Positions 1 through 6,721 of a stretch of 11,941 nucleotides of DNA are shown here, one piece after another. Positions within the stretch are counted from its first letter, which is position 1. Each line of letters begins with the position of its first letter. The notes under the pieces are model-generated. The model saw only the letters and a program-made list of their open reading frames with translations, searched no databases and was not told the DNA's origin. Both the position numbers and the translations under genes were made by a program. Source of the DNA: Chloroflexota bacterium (lineage in GTDB: Bacteria > Chloroflexota > Dehalococcoidia > GIF9 > UBA5629); contig JAPLHJ010000148.1 of NCBI GenBank assembly GCA_026389675.1, positions 1 to 11,941 on the forward strand, written 5' to 3'.

Positions 1-166
1 CAAGGGATACATAGGTCCCTCGGGTTTGCCAGTGTGCGGAAATTACTAAAATGGCCGAGGGTTTCGGTAGTTCGCCAGCCAGCGTTTTCAACGAACGCGT
101 GTAGGCGTTATCTTGGACTATGTTCATGGGCGAACCATGACCTATAAATAAAACCGGCATTTTCAT
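1..166 (-). CDS. ygiD: DODA-type extradiol ring-opening dioxygenase, YgiD/LigB family (5' end only)
   Basis: Not complete: only the first 55 codons lie in the window and the gene runs off the left edge. The translation begins MKMPVLFIGHGSPMN and contains SAHWQTRG. GHGSP (His10) and AHWxTRG (His45) are the two N-terminal metal-binding signatures of the 4,5-DOPA dioxygenase (YgiD) branch of the LigB family, single-domain metal-dependent cytosolic enzymes that open aromatic diols. The start ATG at 164-166 follows GAGGAGG at a 7-nt gap; a second Met two codons in would have a poorer spacing. It lies 164 nt downstream of the acyl-CoA synthetase stop on the same strand, with no convincing promoter in the gap, so it may be read through from upstream or from an unrecognised promoter. 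The physiological substrate cannot be told from the sequence. Confidence 0.85.
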   Translation of the reverse strand, partial: MKMPVLFIGHGSPMNIVQDNAYTRSLKTLAGELPKPSAILVISAHWQTRGTYVSL

Positions 167-330
167 AACGGCGCCTCCTCGCACATATTATTTACCACCT
201 TCCTGCCAATCCTATCTTCAATATAAATGTTAAGGCCAATATACGGAAATCACAAATTTGAATGTGGGGCACTATCGCGGCTCAGTCCTTGGAGCAAATC
301 GTCATTAACTTCGGGACATAGCTTGCAAGC
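167..330. other. Intergenic gap between the acyl-CoA synthetase gene and the ygiD-like gene
   Basis: This AT-richer stretch of 164 nt holds the GAGGAGG ribosome binding site of the ygiD-like gene (174-180) and a 12-bp perfect palindrome at 320-331 that touches the stop codon of the upstream gene. I see no hairpin followed by a T run, and no -35/-10 pair with acceptable spacing in the leftward direction. Confidence 0.5.
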
Positions 331-1800
331 TTATCTGCCGATGCGGGATTTTCTCAGATATCCCGCATATTTGTTCAAAGCGGAGTAGGCACGGGAGGCC
401 TGGGTGAAAGACGTGTAGCAGGCCGTGCCCGTCTCCTTCGTTAGCCGGGCTGCCGTCCCGGCGATTATATCAATATCGACAGGCAAAATGAGGGATACCA
501 GTACCGGTTTACCGTAGCGGTCTTTCAGAACATTCATATCGCGGTAGTAGCGTTCAAACCTCTCTATCGCTCCATGCGCAAAGCCTTCAGTCATCGATTT
601 GCTGCCCATCCTTTCCTCAATATACTTCCACATCGACTGCACCCCACCCACCACACCCAGGACCATCAGGCCATCCAGCACCGGGCTTTCCAACAGTGCC
701 TGCACCATATCCTCAGCCTCACCCTTGACGCCGGCCACGGTGTCTACCGGATTGTTGTGCGACCAGATAGGCGGCAGTATCGCATCCAGCTTGTCCAGTG
801 TGGCACGGTCCAGCTGGGGGACCTCCAGTCCCATCCTGGAACAAACGTCCGCCCCGATCACACCCCAGCCACCACCCGGCGCTATGATGCCGACTCTATT
901 GCCCGCCGGCAATGGCTGGTTACTGAAGACACAGGCCATGTCCACCATTTCCTCGATGCTGTCCGCCCTAATGACGCCCGCCTGCCTCAGCAGGCTGGCG
1001 ATTACCTCTTCGCTACCTGCCAGGGCCGCGGTGTGCGACCTGGCCGCCCTCGCCCCTGCCGCGGAGCTCCCGGCCTTCAACATGATCAGCGGCTTCTTCG
1101 CCGTCACCTTCTTGACCGCATCCGCAAAGCGGCGGCCGTCCCTGATACCCTCGACATAGGAAAGTACCACCGATACCCGGTCATCGCCAGCCAGGTATTC
1201 CAGATAGTCACCGATGCGCAATACCGCTTCGTTGCCCGCGCTGATCAGGTGGCTGATTCCTATGCCACGGTCGCACAGCTGGAGAGATATGATATCGGCC
1301 ACGCTCCCGCTCTGTGCCACCACGGCTATCGAGCCCTTGAAAGGGTAAACTGGCATCATATGGCAATACAGGCTGCTGTGCGTGCTGATCATACCCACGC
1401 AATTCGGCCCGACCAGGGCCAGTCCCGCGCGGCGCGCCAGGCCTGCTATCTCGGCTTCATAGGCCGCCCCCTCCGCTCCCACCTCCGAAAACCCGGACGT
1501 GATAACGATAGCTGCACGCACGCCCTGGCGTACGCAGTCCGCAATGACTGATTTCACGCCGGCTGTCGGCACCGTGATCACGCACAGGTCCACCGCGCCC
1601 GGTATATCGCAGACGTTAGGGAACGACTCCAGGCCCAGCACTTCCTTCTCGCGAGGGTTGACCGGGTAGACCCTGCCCTTGAACCCCTTGTTAATGATGT
1701 TGAAGAGTACGCGGTGGCCGAACTTGTCCGGGCTGGCCGAGGCGCCGGCCACGGCAACGGATCCAGGATAAAGCAGGTATTTCAAATCAATTGATTGCAT
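331..1800 (-). CDS. ADP-forming acyl-CoA synthetase alpha subunit (CoA-binding, phosphohistidine) protein
   Basis: Members of this family convert an acyl-CoA, ADP and phosphate to the acid, ATP and CoA (or the reverse) through a phosphohistidine. The 489-residue cytosolic protein has an N-terminal CoA-binding Rossmann domain (about 5-130; PGSVAVAGAS at 12-21, VYPVNP, LVGPNCVG at 129-136), then two succinyl-CoA-ligase-like domains. ARSHTAALAGSE (252-264) carries the phosphohistidine candidate His256, and NNPVDT (349-354) marks the third domain. The length equals a whole alpha chain; there is no ATP-grasp (beta) domain in this protein or anywhere in the window, so a partner must be encoded elsewhere if it is catalytic. 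The ATG follows AAGGA at about 9 nt. It is the last gene of the nitroreductase - peptidase - synthetase unit, 48 nt after the peptidase stop. A protein acyltransferase-linked or regulatory role without ATP-grasp cannot be excluded. Acyl specificity is not readable. Confidence 0.85.
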   Translation of the reverse strand: MQSIDLKYLLYPGSVAVAGASASPDKFGHRVLFNIINKGFKGRVYPVNPREKEVLGLESFPNVCDIPGAVDLCVITVPTAGVKSVIADCVRQGVRAAIVITSGFSEVGAEGAAYEAEIAGLARRAGLALVGPNCVGMISTHSSLYCHMMPVYPFKGSIAVVAQSGSVADIISLQLCDRGIGISHLISAGNEAVLRIGDYLEYLAGDDRVSVVLSYVEGIRDGRRFADAVKKVTAKKPLIMLKAGSSAAGARAARSHTAALAGSEEVIASLLRQAGVIRADSIEEMVDMACVFSNQPLPAGNRVGIIAPGGGWGVIGADVCSRMGLEVPQLDRATLDKLDAILPPIWSHNNPVDTVAGVKGEAEDMVQALLESPVLDGLMVLGVVGGVQSMWKYIEERMGSKSMTEGFAHGAIERFERYYRDMNVLKDRYGKPVLVSLILPVDIDIIAGTAARLTKETGTACYTSFTQASRAYSALNKYAGYLRKSRIGR

Positions 1801-1848
1801 GAGTCATCGTCCTTGAAATCAACCACTTGATGTAAAACACCAAAAAAT

Positions 1849-3087
1849 TTATACGGCATCCTTCTTTAATATGTATCCCCTGACAACTTTCAGCGCCGCC
1901 TCCACTGCTTCCGGCTCGATGTGCTTGCTTAAATCGTTGGGCGTGTGGTAGGCCCAGCCCTGGTCATAGTCCTTGAGATCGAAGCTCATGGCGCCCAGGT
2001 TGGTAGCTTCGATGCCGGCCTCCCCGAAGGCAGCCGCATCGGTGCTGCCGCCGCCGAACGACATGGCTGAAATTGTGGACGGGTATCCCAGGTCCTTGGC
2101 CACATCAACGCAGTCCTGTGCCAGCTGGTGCGACAATTTGACGGTGGAATTGAGATCCTTATCCAGGAAACTCAGCGCCTTCAGCTTATACAATGTGTCT
2201 AAGTTCAATACATAGGTTTTTGTATTCAGCAACTCCTCGCGGTGTTTCTTGATGAAGGCGCGGGCGCCGCGCAGGCCGGCCTCTTCAGCGTCGAAGGAGG
2301 CTATTATAAGGCGGGTGTGCTTCAGTGCGTTGCCACCGGTCTTCTTCATATTACCGAAAAGCCCGGCTATCTCAGCGATTACAGCCACAGCGATCATGTT
2401 ATCGCCGGCGCCCGGCACAACCTGCCCGGTGGTGAAAAACGCCATGGGAAGCACCAGTAGTCCGCCGACCAGAAGCAGCATAGCTATCCATTGCGGCAAC
2501 AAAATATTAAATACCAATAGCACTGTAGCCACCAGGGATACAAGAAACCCAAGAACCAAAAATAGTATGCCACTGTTAATAAGAAACGGGTAGTATTTCG
2601 GTACCTTATCCAGCAGATGGAAAACGTATGCAGCGTCATGATGGGCACTTACTACGATCTGCTGCTTAACCTCCCCCGAAGGCTCGATGCTGCCGTATAC
2701 GTTGTAGGCCTGCCGTTTGGGGAAGAGCGGGTCGAGCAAATGCCAGTAGCGGACGAATTGCCCGTAGAAAACGAACAGGCCCAGCGCCATACCGGCAAAG
2801 GAGATCCAGGCCAGGGTGGGCGCAAGGAAAAGCAGTACCACGCAGGCGAAATAGAGCACCACCAGGCCGGGTATGTACTTCAGGAAACTCCACGGGTGGA
2901 TATCGAACTGATCGACTTTGACCGTGCCCGCATCGCAGTACTTTTCGAACTCTTCCTTAACCCTCAGGCTGGCCTTGCGCACCGCCTCACTGCCCGCCAC
3001 GCGGCCGGGGAAATTCTCCACCACCTCGTCGCAGAATGCAAAGGTATGCTTGACCTGCTGCTCAGATATGTTTGCTATCTCCGGCAT
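1849..3087 (-). CDS. Membrane-embedded M28-family zinc peptidase
   Basis: A 412-residue exopeptidase-type protein of the M28 (aminopeptidase Y/S) family, which uses two zinc ions. Visible ligands and catalytic residues: His149 and Asp151 in SAHHDAAY, bridging Asp229 in GAGDN, the general base/ligand pair Glu268-Glu269 in FDAEEAGLRGA, Asp297 in LNLDT, and His381 in YHTPND; the set is complete. Four hydrophobic segments are seen at about 71-90, 93-112, 167-193 and 199-219. The last two fall between the first and second metal ligands, a gap of about 78 residues where soluble relatives have about 12. There is no signal peptide, so segment one probably anchors the protein. An AAGGAGG site stands 6 nt before the ATG. 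The gene starts 16 nt after the nitroreductase stop, so the two are very probably co-transcribed. Substrate and the side of the membrane holding the active site are unknown. Confidence 0.85.
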   Translation of the reverse strand: MPEIANISEQQVKHTFAFCDEVVENFPGRVAGSEAVRKASLRVKEEFEKYCDAGTVKVDQFDIHPWSFLKYIPGLVVLYFACVVLLFLAPTLAWISFAGMALGLFVFYGQFVRYWHLLDPLFPKRQAYNVYGSIEPSGEVKQQIVVSAHHDAAYVFHLLDKVPKYYPFLINSGILFLVLGFLVSLVATVLLVFNILLPQWIAMLLLVGGLLVLPMAFFTTGQVVPGAGDNMIAVAVIAEIAGLFGNMKKTGGNALKHTRLIIASFDAEEAGLRGARAFIKKHREELLNTKTYVLNLDTLYKLKALSFLDKDLNSTVKLSHQLAQDCVDVAKDLGYPSTISAMSFGGGSTDAAAFGEAGIEATNLGAMSFDLKDYDQGWAYHTPNDLSKHIEPEAVEAALKVVRGYILKKDAV

Positions 3088-3103
3088 ATCATACCTCCTT
3101 CGC

Positions 3104-3769
3104 TCAGAAGCCCAGCCAGGTGGTTATCTTATCCACCGGTTCACGCGGGGTGATCATCTTGTTGACGGCGAAGCCTTCGTCCGGGTAGCCGATGGTGATG
3201 CCCGCGATCAGGCGCTTGGTCTCTGGTATGCCGGCATGCTTGCGCCAGACCTGATCGTACATGATACCCTGGTCGGCAATGCAGGTGCCCAGCCCGAAAT
3301 CCAGTGCGGCCAAGCAAATGCTCTGGCACATGGCGCCGATGCCCAGCATATCCAGGTGGTACTGCATCTCCTTCTCGGCGCAGATAACGATCTGGCAGGG
3401 GGAATCGAAGAAGCGGAACCCGCGCAGCATCCATTTCTTGCGCGCCTCCTTGTCCTCGCGGCTGATGCCGATGATCTTGAATATCTCCATGGCCAGGTCG
3501 ACCTGGCGCTGGCGGTAGATCCCCTCGTAGGGCTTGCGCAGCATATCGTTGGTGGGGAATGAGCCCTCGTTGAAGAGTTTGCTGCATTCCTCCCGTATCT
3601 CGTCCAGCACCTTTCCGCTGGCCACCACGAACTCCCAGGGCTGCGTGTTCATGCCCGACGGCGTGCGGACGGCCGCCTCCAGTATCTTGTGAATGACATC
3701 TTTGGGCACGGGGTCCTTCTTAAATCCGCGAATGCTTCTGCGGGAATTCAAAGCCTTTATAACGTCCAA
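3104..3769 (-). CDS. Nitroreductase-family FMN oxidoreductase (TTG start)
   Basis: A 221-residue flavoprotein of the nitroreductase superfamily, which moves electrons from NAD(P)H through FMN to nitro compounds, quinones or other acceptors; most act as cytosolic dimers. Seen in the sequence: the N-terminal FMN phosphate-binding motif SRRSIRGF (9-16), TPSGMNTQPWEF (36-47), a helical excursion with several basic residues (75-120), GIGAMCQSICLAALDFGLGT (143-162), IGYPDE (193-198) and the C-terminal PREPVDKI. I place the start at TTG 3767-3769 because AAGGAGG lies 6 nt before it and the protein then begins MDVIKALNSRRS, as family members usually do. An upstream TTG at 3829 would add 20 residues with no ribosome site and no family similarity. 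First gene of a leftward unit with the peptidase and the acyl-CoA synthetase alpha gene. The physiological acceptor cannot be inferred. Confidence 0.88.
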   Translation of the reverse strand: MDVIKALNSRRSIRGFKKDPVPKDVIHKILEAAVRTPSGMNTQPWEFVVASGKVLDEIREECSKLFNEGSFPTNDMLRKPYEGIYRQRQVDLAMEIFKIIGISREDKEARKKWMLRGFRFFDSPCQIVICAEKEMQYHLDMLGIGAMCQSICLAALDFGLGTCIADQGIMYDQVWRKHAGIPETKRLIAGITIGYPDEGFAVNKMITPREPVDKITTWLGF

Positions 3770-3775
3770 TGCATG

Positions 3776-3782
3776 CCTCCTT
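3776..3782 (-). promoter_or_regulatory. Ribosome binding site that fixes the TTG start of the nitroreductase
   Basis: AAGGAGG (minus strand) is followed by the six bases CATGCA and then TTG. The ATG inside this spacer is out of frame and hits TAA after five codons, so the in-frame TTG is the only start served by this site. Confidence 0.75.
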
Positions 3783-3798
3783 AAAATAAGTGGCCTGT

Positions 3799-3829
3799 AT
3801 TCTACAATTATTGAGGGGGTAAATTCCAA
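3799..3829 (-). promoter_or_regulatory. Possible promoter of the nitroreductase-peptidase-synthetase unit
   Basis: Reading leftwards, TTGGAA (3829-3824) and TAGAAT (3804-3799) resemble -35 and -10 boxes, each 4 to 5 of 6 to consensus. The 19-nt spacer is longer than ideal. A start near 3792 would leave a leader of about 25 nt. The -35 lies in one arm of an imperfect inverted repeat (about 3821-3830 and 3859-3869). Confidence 0.3.
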
Positions 3830-3909
3830 ACCGGGAAAAAGTTATTATGCGTTTTGATTTTGGGAATTTGAAGCCCGGAATTTTCTACCACCCCATCCCC
3901 GCCCTATGT

Positions 3910-3915
3910 TATTAT
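3910..3915 (+). promoter_or_regulatory. Possible -10 box for a leaderless message
   Basis: TATTAT ends 8 nt before the ATG at 3924, so transcription from it would begin at or next to the start codon. No good -35 box is seen. Suggestive only: the gene behind it lacks any Shine-Dalgarno match, which agrees with a leaderless transcript. Confidence 0.25.
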
Positions 3916-3923
3916 GTCAGGCA

Positions 3924-4487
3924 ATGAAGGTCATCGGCGTTGTGGGCGAGATAGGCTCGGGCAAGGACGAGGTGCTCAAGTACCTGCGCGACAGGTACGG
4001 CGTGCCCTACCTCTCCACCGGCGATATCGTGCGCAAGATGGCTGAGCGGGAGGGGGTGGAGGGCACGCGCGAGAACCTGGAGGCCATCTCGCGCCGCTGC
4101 TTCCAGGATATGGGGAAGGGCTGCTTCGTACGCATGGCCGGGGAGGAGATAATCCGCCAGGGCTGGAAGGTGGCAGGCATCAGCGGCGTGAGGACGCCGG
4201 ACGATGTGGAACTGCTGCGCAAAACCTTCGGCAAGGACTTCATCCTGGTTCGCGTCGATATCGCGGACCCGCTGGTGCGCTTCGACCGCCTCCGAAAACG
4301 TAATGAAGAACGTGATCCGCTGACCTATGAAGCATTCCAGGCGCAGGACCGGGAAGAGGAGGAGACCTTCAATATCAGCAAAGCTGTTGCTATGGCGGAC
4401 TGCACCGTGGATAACAGCGGCCCCCTGGAGGGCCTGCATTCCGAAATAGATGCGATGGTTGCCTCCGGCTGCCTGCCGGTCAAATAA
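3924..4487 (+). CDS. UPF0200 / dephospho-CoA-kinase-like P-loop NMP-kinase-fold protein
   Basis: A 187-residue cytosolic P-loop protein of the nucleoside-monophosphate-kinase fold. Walker A is GEIGSGKD (8-15), with Asp where Ser or Thr normally follows the Lys. Then STGDIVRKMA (31-40), which resembles the substrate-binding helix of adenylate/dephospho-CoA kinases, SGVRTPDDVELLR (87-99), the basic lid-like stretch RFDRLRKRNEERD (119-131), and ADCTVDNSG (158-166). Order and length agree with the UPF0200 family, common in archaea and of unproved function; phosphorylation of a nucleotide-like substrate is only an inference. An upstream ATG in frame at 3906 would add six residues, but MKVIGVVG is the typical family start. 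There is no Shine-Dalgarno sequence before either. Divergent from the nitroreductase and 136 nt ahead of the TPR lipoprotein, with no clear terminator between them. Confidence 0.75.
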   Translation: MKVIGVVGEIGSGKDEVLKYLRDRYGVPYLSTGDIVRKMAEREGVEGTRENLEAISRRCFQDMGKGCFVRMAGEEIIRQGWKVAGISGVRTPDDVELLRKTFGKDFILVRVDIADPLVRFDRLRKRNEERDPLTYEAFQAQDREEEETFNISKAVAMADCTVDNSGPLEGLHSEIDAMVASGCLPVK

Positions 4488-4623
4488 CTTCACATCCACT
4501 CTTATTTTTCCCCGCAAAAGCAATTTTTGATATGCTATATGAATTGTGCGCCCTCACTTGAAGAGCGAAAAATCTCACTGGAAGCAACTTATCAGCGTTG
4601 ATTAATTAGAAGGTGATATTTTT
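4488..4623 (+). promoter_or_regulatory. Leader region of the TPR lipoprotein gene, possible extended -10
   Basis: TGCTATATG at 4533-4541 resembles an extended -10 element, but the sequence 17 nt upstream does not look like a -35 box. The ribosome site AGAAGGTGAT (4608-4617) precedes the ATG at 4624 by 6 nt and is good. No terminator of the upstream gene is visible, so read-through is possible. Confidence 0.25.
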
Positions 4624-5943
4624 ATGAAAAAGCTAAGCACCCTGGTTGCTTTGATTATTTCGGCCACGCTTATATTGACATCCTGCAGCGACCCCACCAC
4701 GGAGTATCTCAGGCAAGGCGACACCTACTACGACCAGGGCCAGTTCGTGGAGGCCATCGCAGAGTATACCAAGGCTATCGAGCACAATCCCAATATAGTG
4801 GCGGCCTACACCCACCGAGGTGCGGTCTATAACGCCCGGGCGGAATGGGACCTGGCCATCGCCGACCTCAGCAAGGCCATACAGCTCGACCCCAGCCGCG
4901 CCGATGACTACCAGAACCGCGCCTTCGCCTATTTAGCCAGGGAACAGTACGACCCCGCCATCGCCGACCTGAATAAGACGGTTTCGCTGGACCCGAATTC
5001 GACGCTGGCCTTCTCAAATCTGAGCTGGCTCTACGTGCACAAGGGTGAATGGGACAAGGCCATCGAGGCAGGCAGCAAGGCTATCGCGCTGAACCCCAAC
5101 CTCTACGATGCTTATTACAACCGCGGCGCGGCCTATTACGCCAAAGGCGATATGAAGAACGCGCTGGCAGATATGGACGCCGCGCTGGCCATCAACACTA
5201 ACCTTGCCCCGGCCTATAACTACCGCGGCAAGATATATATTTATACCGACAATATCACGGGCGCCGTGCAGGATTTTAGCAATGCGCTGGCCATCGATCC
5301 CGATATGGCCGAGGCTTACAAGCTGCGCGGCTTTCTCGAGATCGAACTCAAGCGCAGCGGCGAGGCGCTGGCGGACCTCAATAAGGCCATCGAACTGGAC
5401 GATGCGGACGCCATGGCCTATTTCTACCGCGGCCACCTGTATAACTCCAACGAGGATTTCGATAAGGCACTGGACGACCTCAACCGTGCCCTGGCCTTAA
5501 ACCCGCCGGCGGGTTCGGCTGCTAAAACGTTCGACCCCTTCCGCTACGACGCCGGCGGCATATACCTGGAGAAAGCGGTAGCTTTAAGGGGCAAGCAACA
5601 GCTCACCCTGGCCGTGGAAGCGGGCAGGAAGGCGGTGGAACTCGATCCCAACTACGCCCGCGCCTATGTTACACTTGGCGAGATGCTCATCGTGAACGGA
5701 GACCTGGAAGAGGCCCTCACCACCCTTGGCAAGGCCATCTCGCTGGATCCGAACCTGGCGGAAGCATACTATAACCGCGCCGTCGCCTACGAGGTAACCG
5801 CCATCACGTCCAAGAATTTCAACTACTATGACCTGGCGGCTGCCGACCTCAAAATGGTGCTCAAGGTTACGACGGAACCCAACATCGTCGCGGCGGCCAA
5901 TGACGGGCTGCGCGCGATGCAGAGCCACGGGTATATACCGTAG
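4624..5943 (+). CDS. TPR-repeat lipoprotein
   Basis: A 439-residue protein with a type II signal peptide: two Lys, a hydrophobic stretch (7-18) and lipobox LTSC with Cys21 as the lipidated residue. The rest is about eleven tetratricopeptide repeats at a 34-residue period, in phase from about 26 to 295 (segments beginning near 26, 58, 92, 126, 160, 194, 228, 262). An insert follows, then a degenerate ninth repeat (about 310-343), a tenth (344-377) and an eleventh with a short insertion (378-420). Typical positions are plain: RGAAYYAKGD, ALADLNKAIELD, LDPN. Such proteins are superhelical protein-binding scaffolds; here one would be tethered to the outer face of the cytoplasmic membrane. The partner is unknown. 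The stop codon TAG belongs to the left end of a 64-bp repeat, so the present C-terminus may have been set by that insertion. Confidence 0.9.
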   Translation: MKKLSTLVALIISATLILTSCSDPTTEYLRQGDTYYDQGQFVEAIAEYTKAIEHNPNIVAAYTHRGAVYNARAEWDLAIADLSKAIQLDPSRADDYQNRAFAYLAREQYDPAIADLNKTVSLDPNSTLAFSNLSWLYVHKGEWDKAIEAGSKAIALNPNLYDAYYNRGAAYYAKGDMKNALADMDAALAINTNLAPAYNYRGKIYIYTDNITGAVQDFSNALAIDPDMAEAYKLRGFLEIELKRSGEALADLNKAIELDDADAMAYFYRGHLYNSNEDFDKALDDLNRALALNPPAGSAAKTFDPFRYDAGGIYLEKAVALRGKQQLTLAVEAGRKAVELDPNYARAYVTLGEMLIVNGDLEEALTTLGKAISLDPNLAEAYYNRAVAYEVTAITSKNFNYYDLAAADLKMVLKVTTEPNIVAAANDGLRAMQSHGYIP

Positions 5944-6003
5944 GGTCGTACCTTCAGGTGCTCCCGAATCCACCATCGGGCGGGTTTGAAAACCCGCCCC
6001 TAC
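5940..6003. repeat. REPIN-like 64-bp repeat, copy 1
   Basis: Begins GTAG and ends CTAC. It is built as two unlike hairpins facing each other: left, positions 5-14 with 17-26 of the element; right, GGGCGGGTTT with AAACCCGCCC (5978-5999, a perfect 10-bp stem). A short linker holds CCCGA/TCGGG. It differs from copy 2 at element positions 7, 23 and 42; the first two break adjacent pairs of the left stem, so this copy is the more decayed. GTAG-plus-hairpin in inverted pairs is the layout of REP doublets (REPINs) mobilised by TnpA-REP/RAYT transposases of the IS200/IS605 type; no such gene is in the window. The TAG at 5941-5943 is the stop of the TPR gene. Confidence 0.8.
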
Positions 6004-6088
6004 AATCCGTACCCGATACCAGTATTCCGTAGGGGCGTACCTTCAGGTGCGCCCGAATCCACCATCGGGTGGGTTTGAAAACCCGCCC
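5978..6088. terminator. Hairpins between convergent genes, possible bidirectional transcription stop
   Basis: Two 10-bp GC-rich stems (5978-5999, 6067-6088) and the left-hand stem of copy 2 lie exactly between the 3' ends of the plus-strand TPR gene and the minus-strand hydrolase. No T run follows, so this is not a classical intrinsic terminator. Either slowing of polymerase or protection of the mRNA 3' end would fit. No other terminator candidate exists for either gene. Confidence 0.3.
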
Positions 6089-6092
6089 CTAC
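6029..6092. repeat. REPIN-like 64-bp repeat, copy 2
   Basis: It is 61/64 identical to copy 1, in the same orientation, starting 89 bp later, with 25 bp of unrelated sequence between the copies. The outer inverted repeat GTAGGGGCG/CGCCCCTAC is perfect here (8 of 9 in copy 1). The left stem is fully paired over 10 bp with one G-T pair; the right stem (6067-6088) has one G-T wobble. The CTA at 6089-6091 is, on the minus strand, the TAG stop of the alpha/beta hydrolase. Both copies also share CCG before and AA after the element. Confidence 0.8.
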
Positions 6093-6721
6093 AAAACATC
6101 CCTGAAAAAGCCCGCCACCCTGTCCGCCATTGCTCCCTCGTAATCTCCCCAGAAGTGGTCGGCGCCCTTTATTATCTGGCACTTTTTAGGCTCTGCTGCC
6201 TCCCTGCCATATCGCTCTACTTCGGAAACAGGCACCATATCGTCATTGCCGCCACCTATGATCAGCTTGGGCTTGCGGCAGCTCCTCAATAAAGCTGTCG
6301 GAGGACTCTCGAAATAGGGCGAAATCAGCGCCACCCCTTTTACCCTCTCGTCCGAGCAGGCCACCGGCAGGGCCATGCCGCCACCGAACGAATATCCCGC
6401 CAGTCCCAGCCTGCCTGTATCAACATTCTGCTGTCCCTGCAGCCAGTCGAGCGCAGCCGCGATATCCTGCTGCTCGGAGCCGCCGCTGTGCCTGCCCCCG
6501 CTTCTGCCCACACCGCGGAAGTTGAAGAGCAGCGCGGCTATACCCGATTTCACCAGCGCATCGGCGACTGCATAAGTGACGTTGTTGTGCATCGATCCGC
6601 CGTAGAGCGGGTGGGGATGGCATATAACAACCGCCGGGGCGGATTCCTTCACTTCGATGCCATAGTAAAGCCCCTCCAGCCTGATATCGCCGCAGGGGAA
6701 GGTGATGTGCTGCGGCTTCAT
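6089..6721 (-). CDS. Alpha/beta hydrolase, COG2945-like
   Basis: A 210-residue serine hydrolase of the small alpha/beta superfamily group COG2945 (dienelactone-hydrolase-like). Seen: CHPHPLYGGSMHNNV (34-48), the group's hallmark after the first strand; FNFRGVGRSGG (66-76), the oxyanion-side loop; nucleophile Ser111 in GYSFGG; acid Asp160 in GGNDDMVP; His189 in GADHFW. No signal peptide, so cytosolic; the substrate is unknown. The start is ATG 6721-6719, which overlaps the TGA of the rarA C-terminal part as ATGA, with GAAGGA immediately upstream; this points to translational coupling. An in-frame GTG at 6748 would add nine residues unlike the family. Last gene of the leftward unit, ending in TAG provided by REPIN copy 2. 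Confidence 0.87.
   Translation of the reverse strand: MKPQHITFPCGDIRLEGLYYGIEVKESAPAVVICHPHPLYGGSMHNNVTYAVADALVKSGIAALLFNFRGVGRSGGRHSGGSEQQDIAAALDWLQGQQNVDTGRLGLAGYSFGGGMALPVACSDERVKGVALISPYFESPPTALLRSCRKPKLIIGGGNDDMVPVSEVERYGREAAEPKKCQIIKGADHFWGDYEGAMADRVAGFFRDVL

Noticed and set aside
320..331. 12-bp perfect palindrome touching the synthetase stop codon
   Set aside because: No loop and no T run, so it is a poor hairpin; a 12-bp palindrome alone is too weak to call a site.
574..1551. Long plus-strand open frame (325 codons) opposite the acyl-CoA synthetase gene
   Set aside because: Composition (rich in His, Arg, Gln) and lack of any family motif mark it as an antisense shadow of a GC-rich gene; the minus-strand product is clearly real.
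2617..3562. Plus-strand open frames opposite the peptidase and nitroreductase genes
   Set aside because: They span two well-supported minus-strand genes, show no recognisable domains and have no ribosome sites.
3770..3829. Longer nitroreductase starting at the TTG at 3829
   Set aside because: No ribosome site, 20 extra residues unlike the family, and it overlaps the likely promoter; the TTG at 3769 has AAGGAGG at 6 nt.
3912..4523. Minus-strand frame of 203 codons opposite the UPF0200-type gene
   Set aside because: Shadow frame: low-complexity Ala/Leu/His composition and no motif, against a clear P-loop protein on the other strand.
4700..5880. Apparent periodic DNA repeat of about 102 bp
   Set aside because: It is the 34-residue TPR period of the lipoprotein, with diverged DNA; not a repeat array in its own right.
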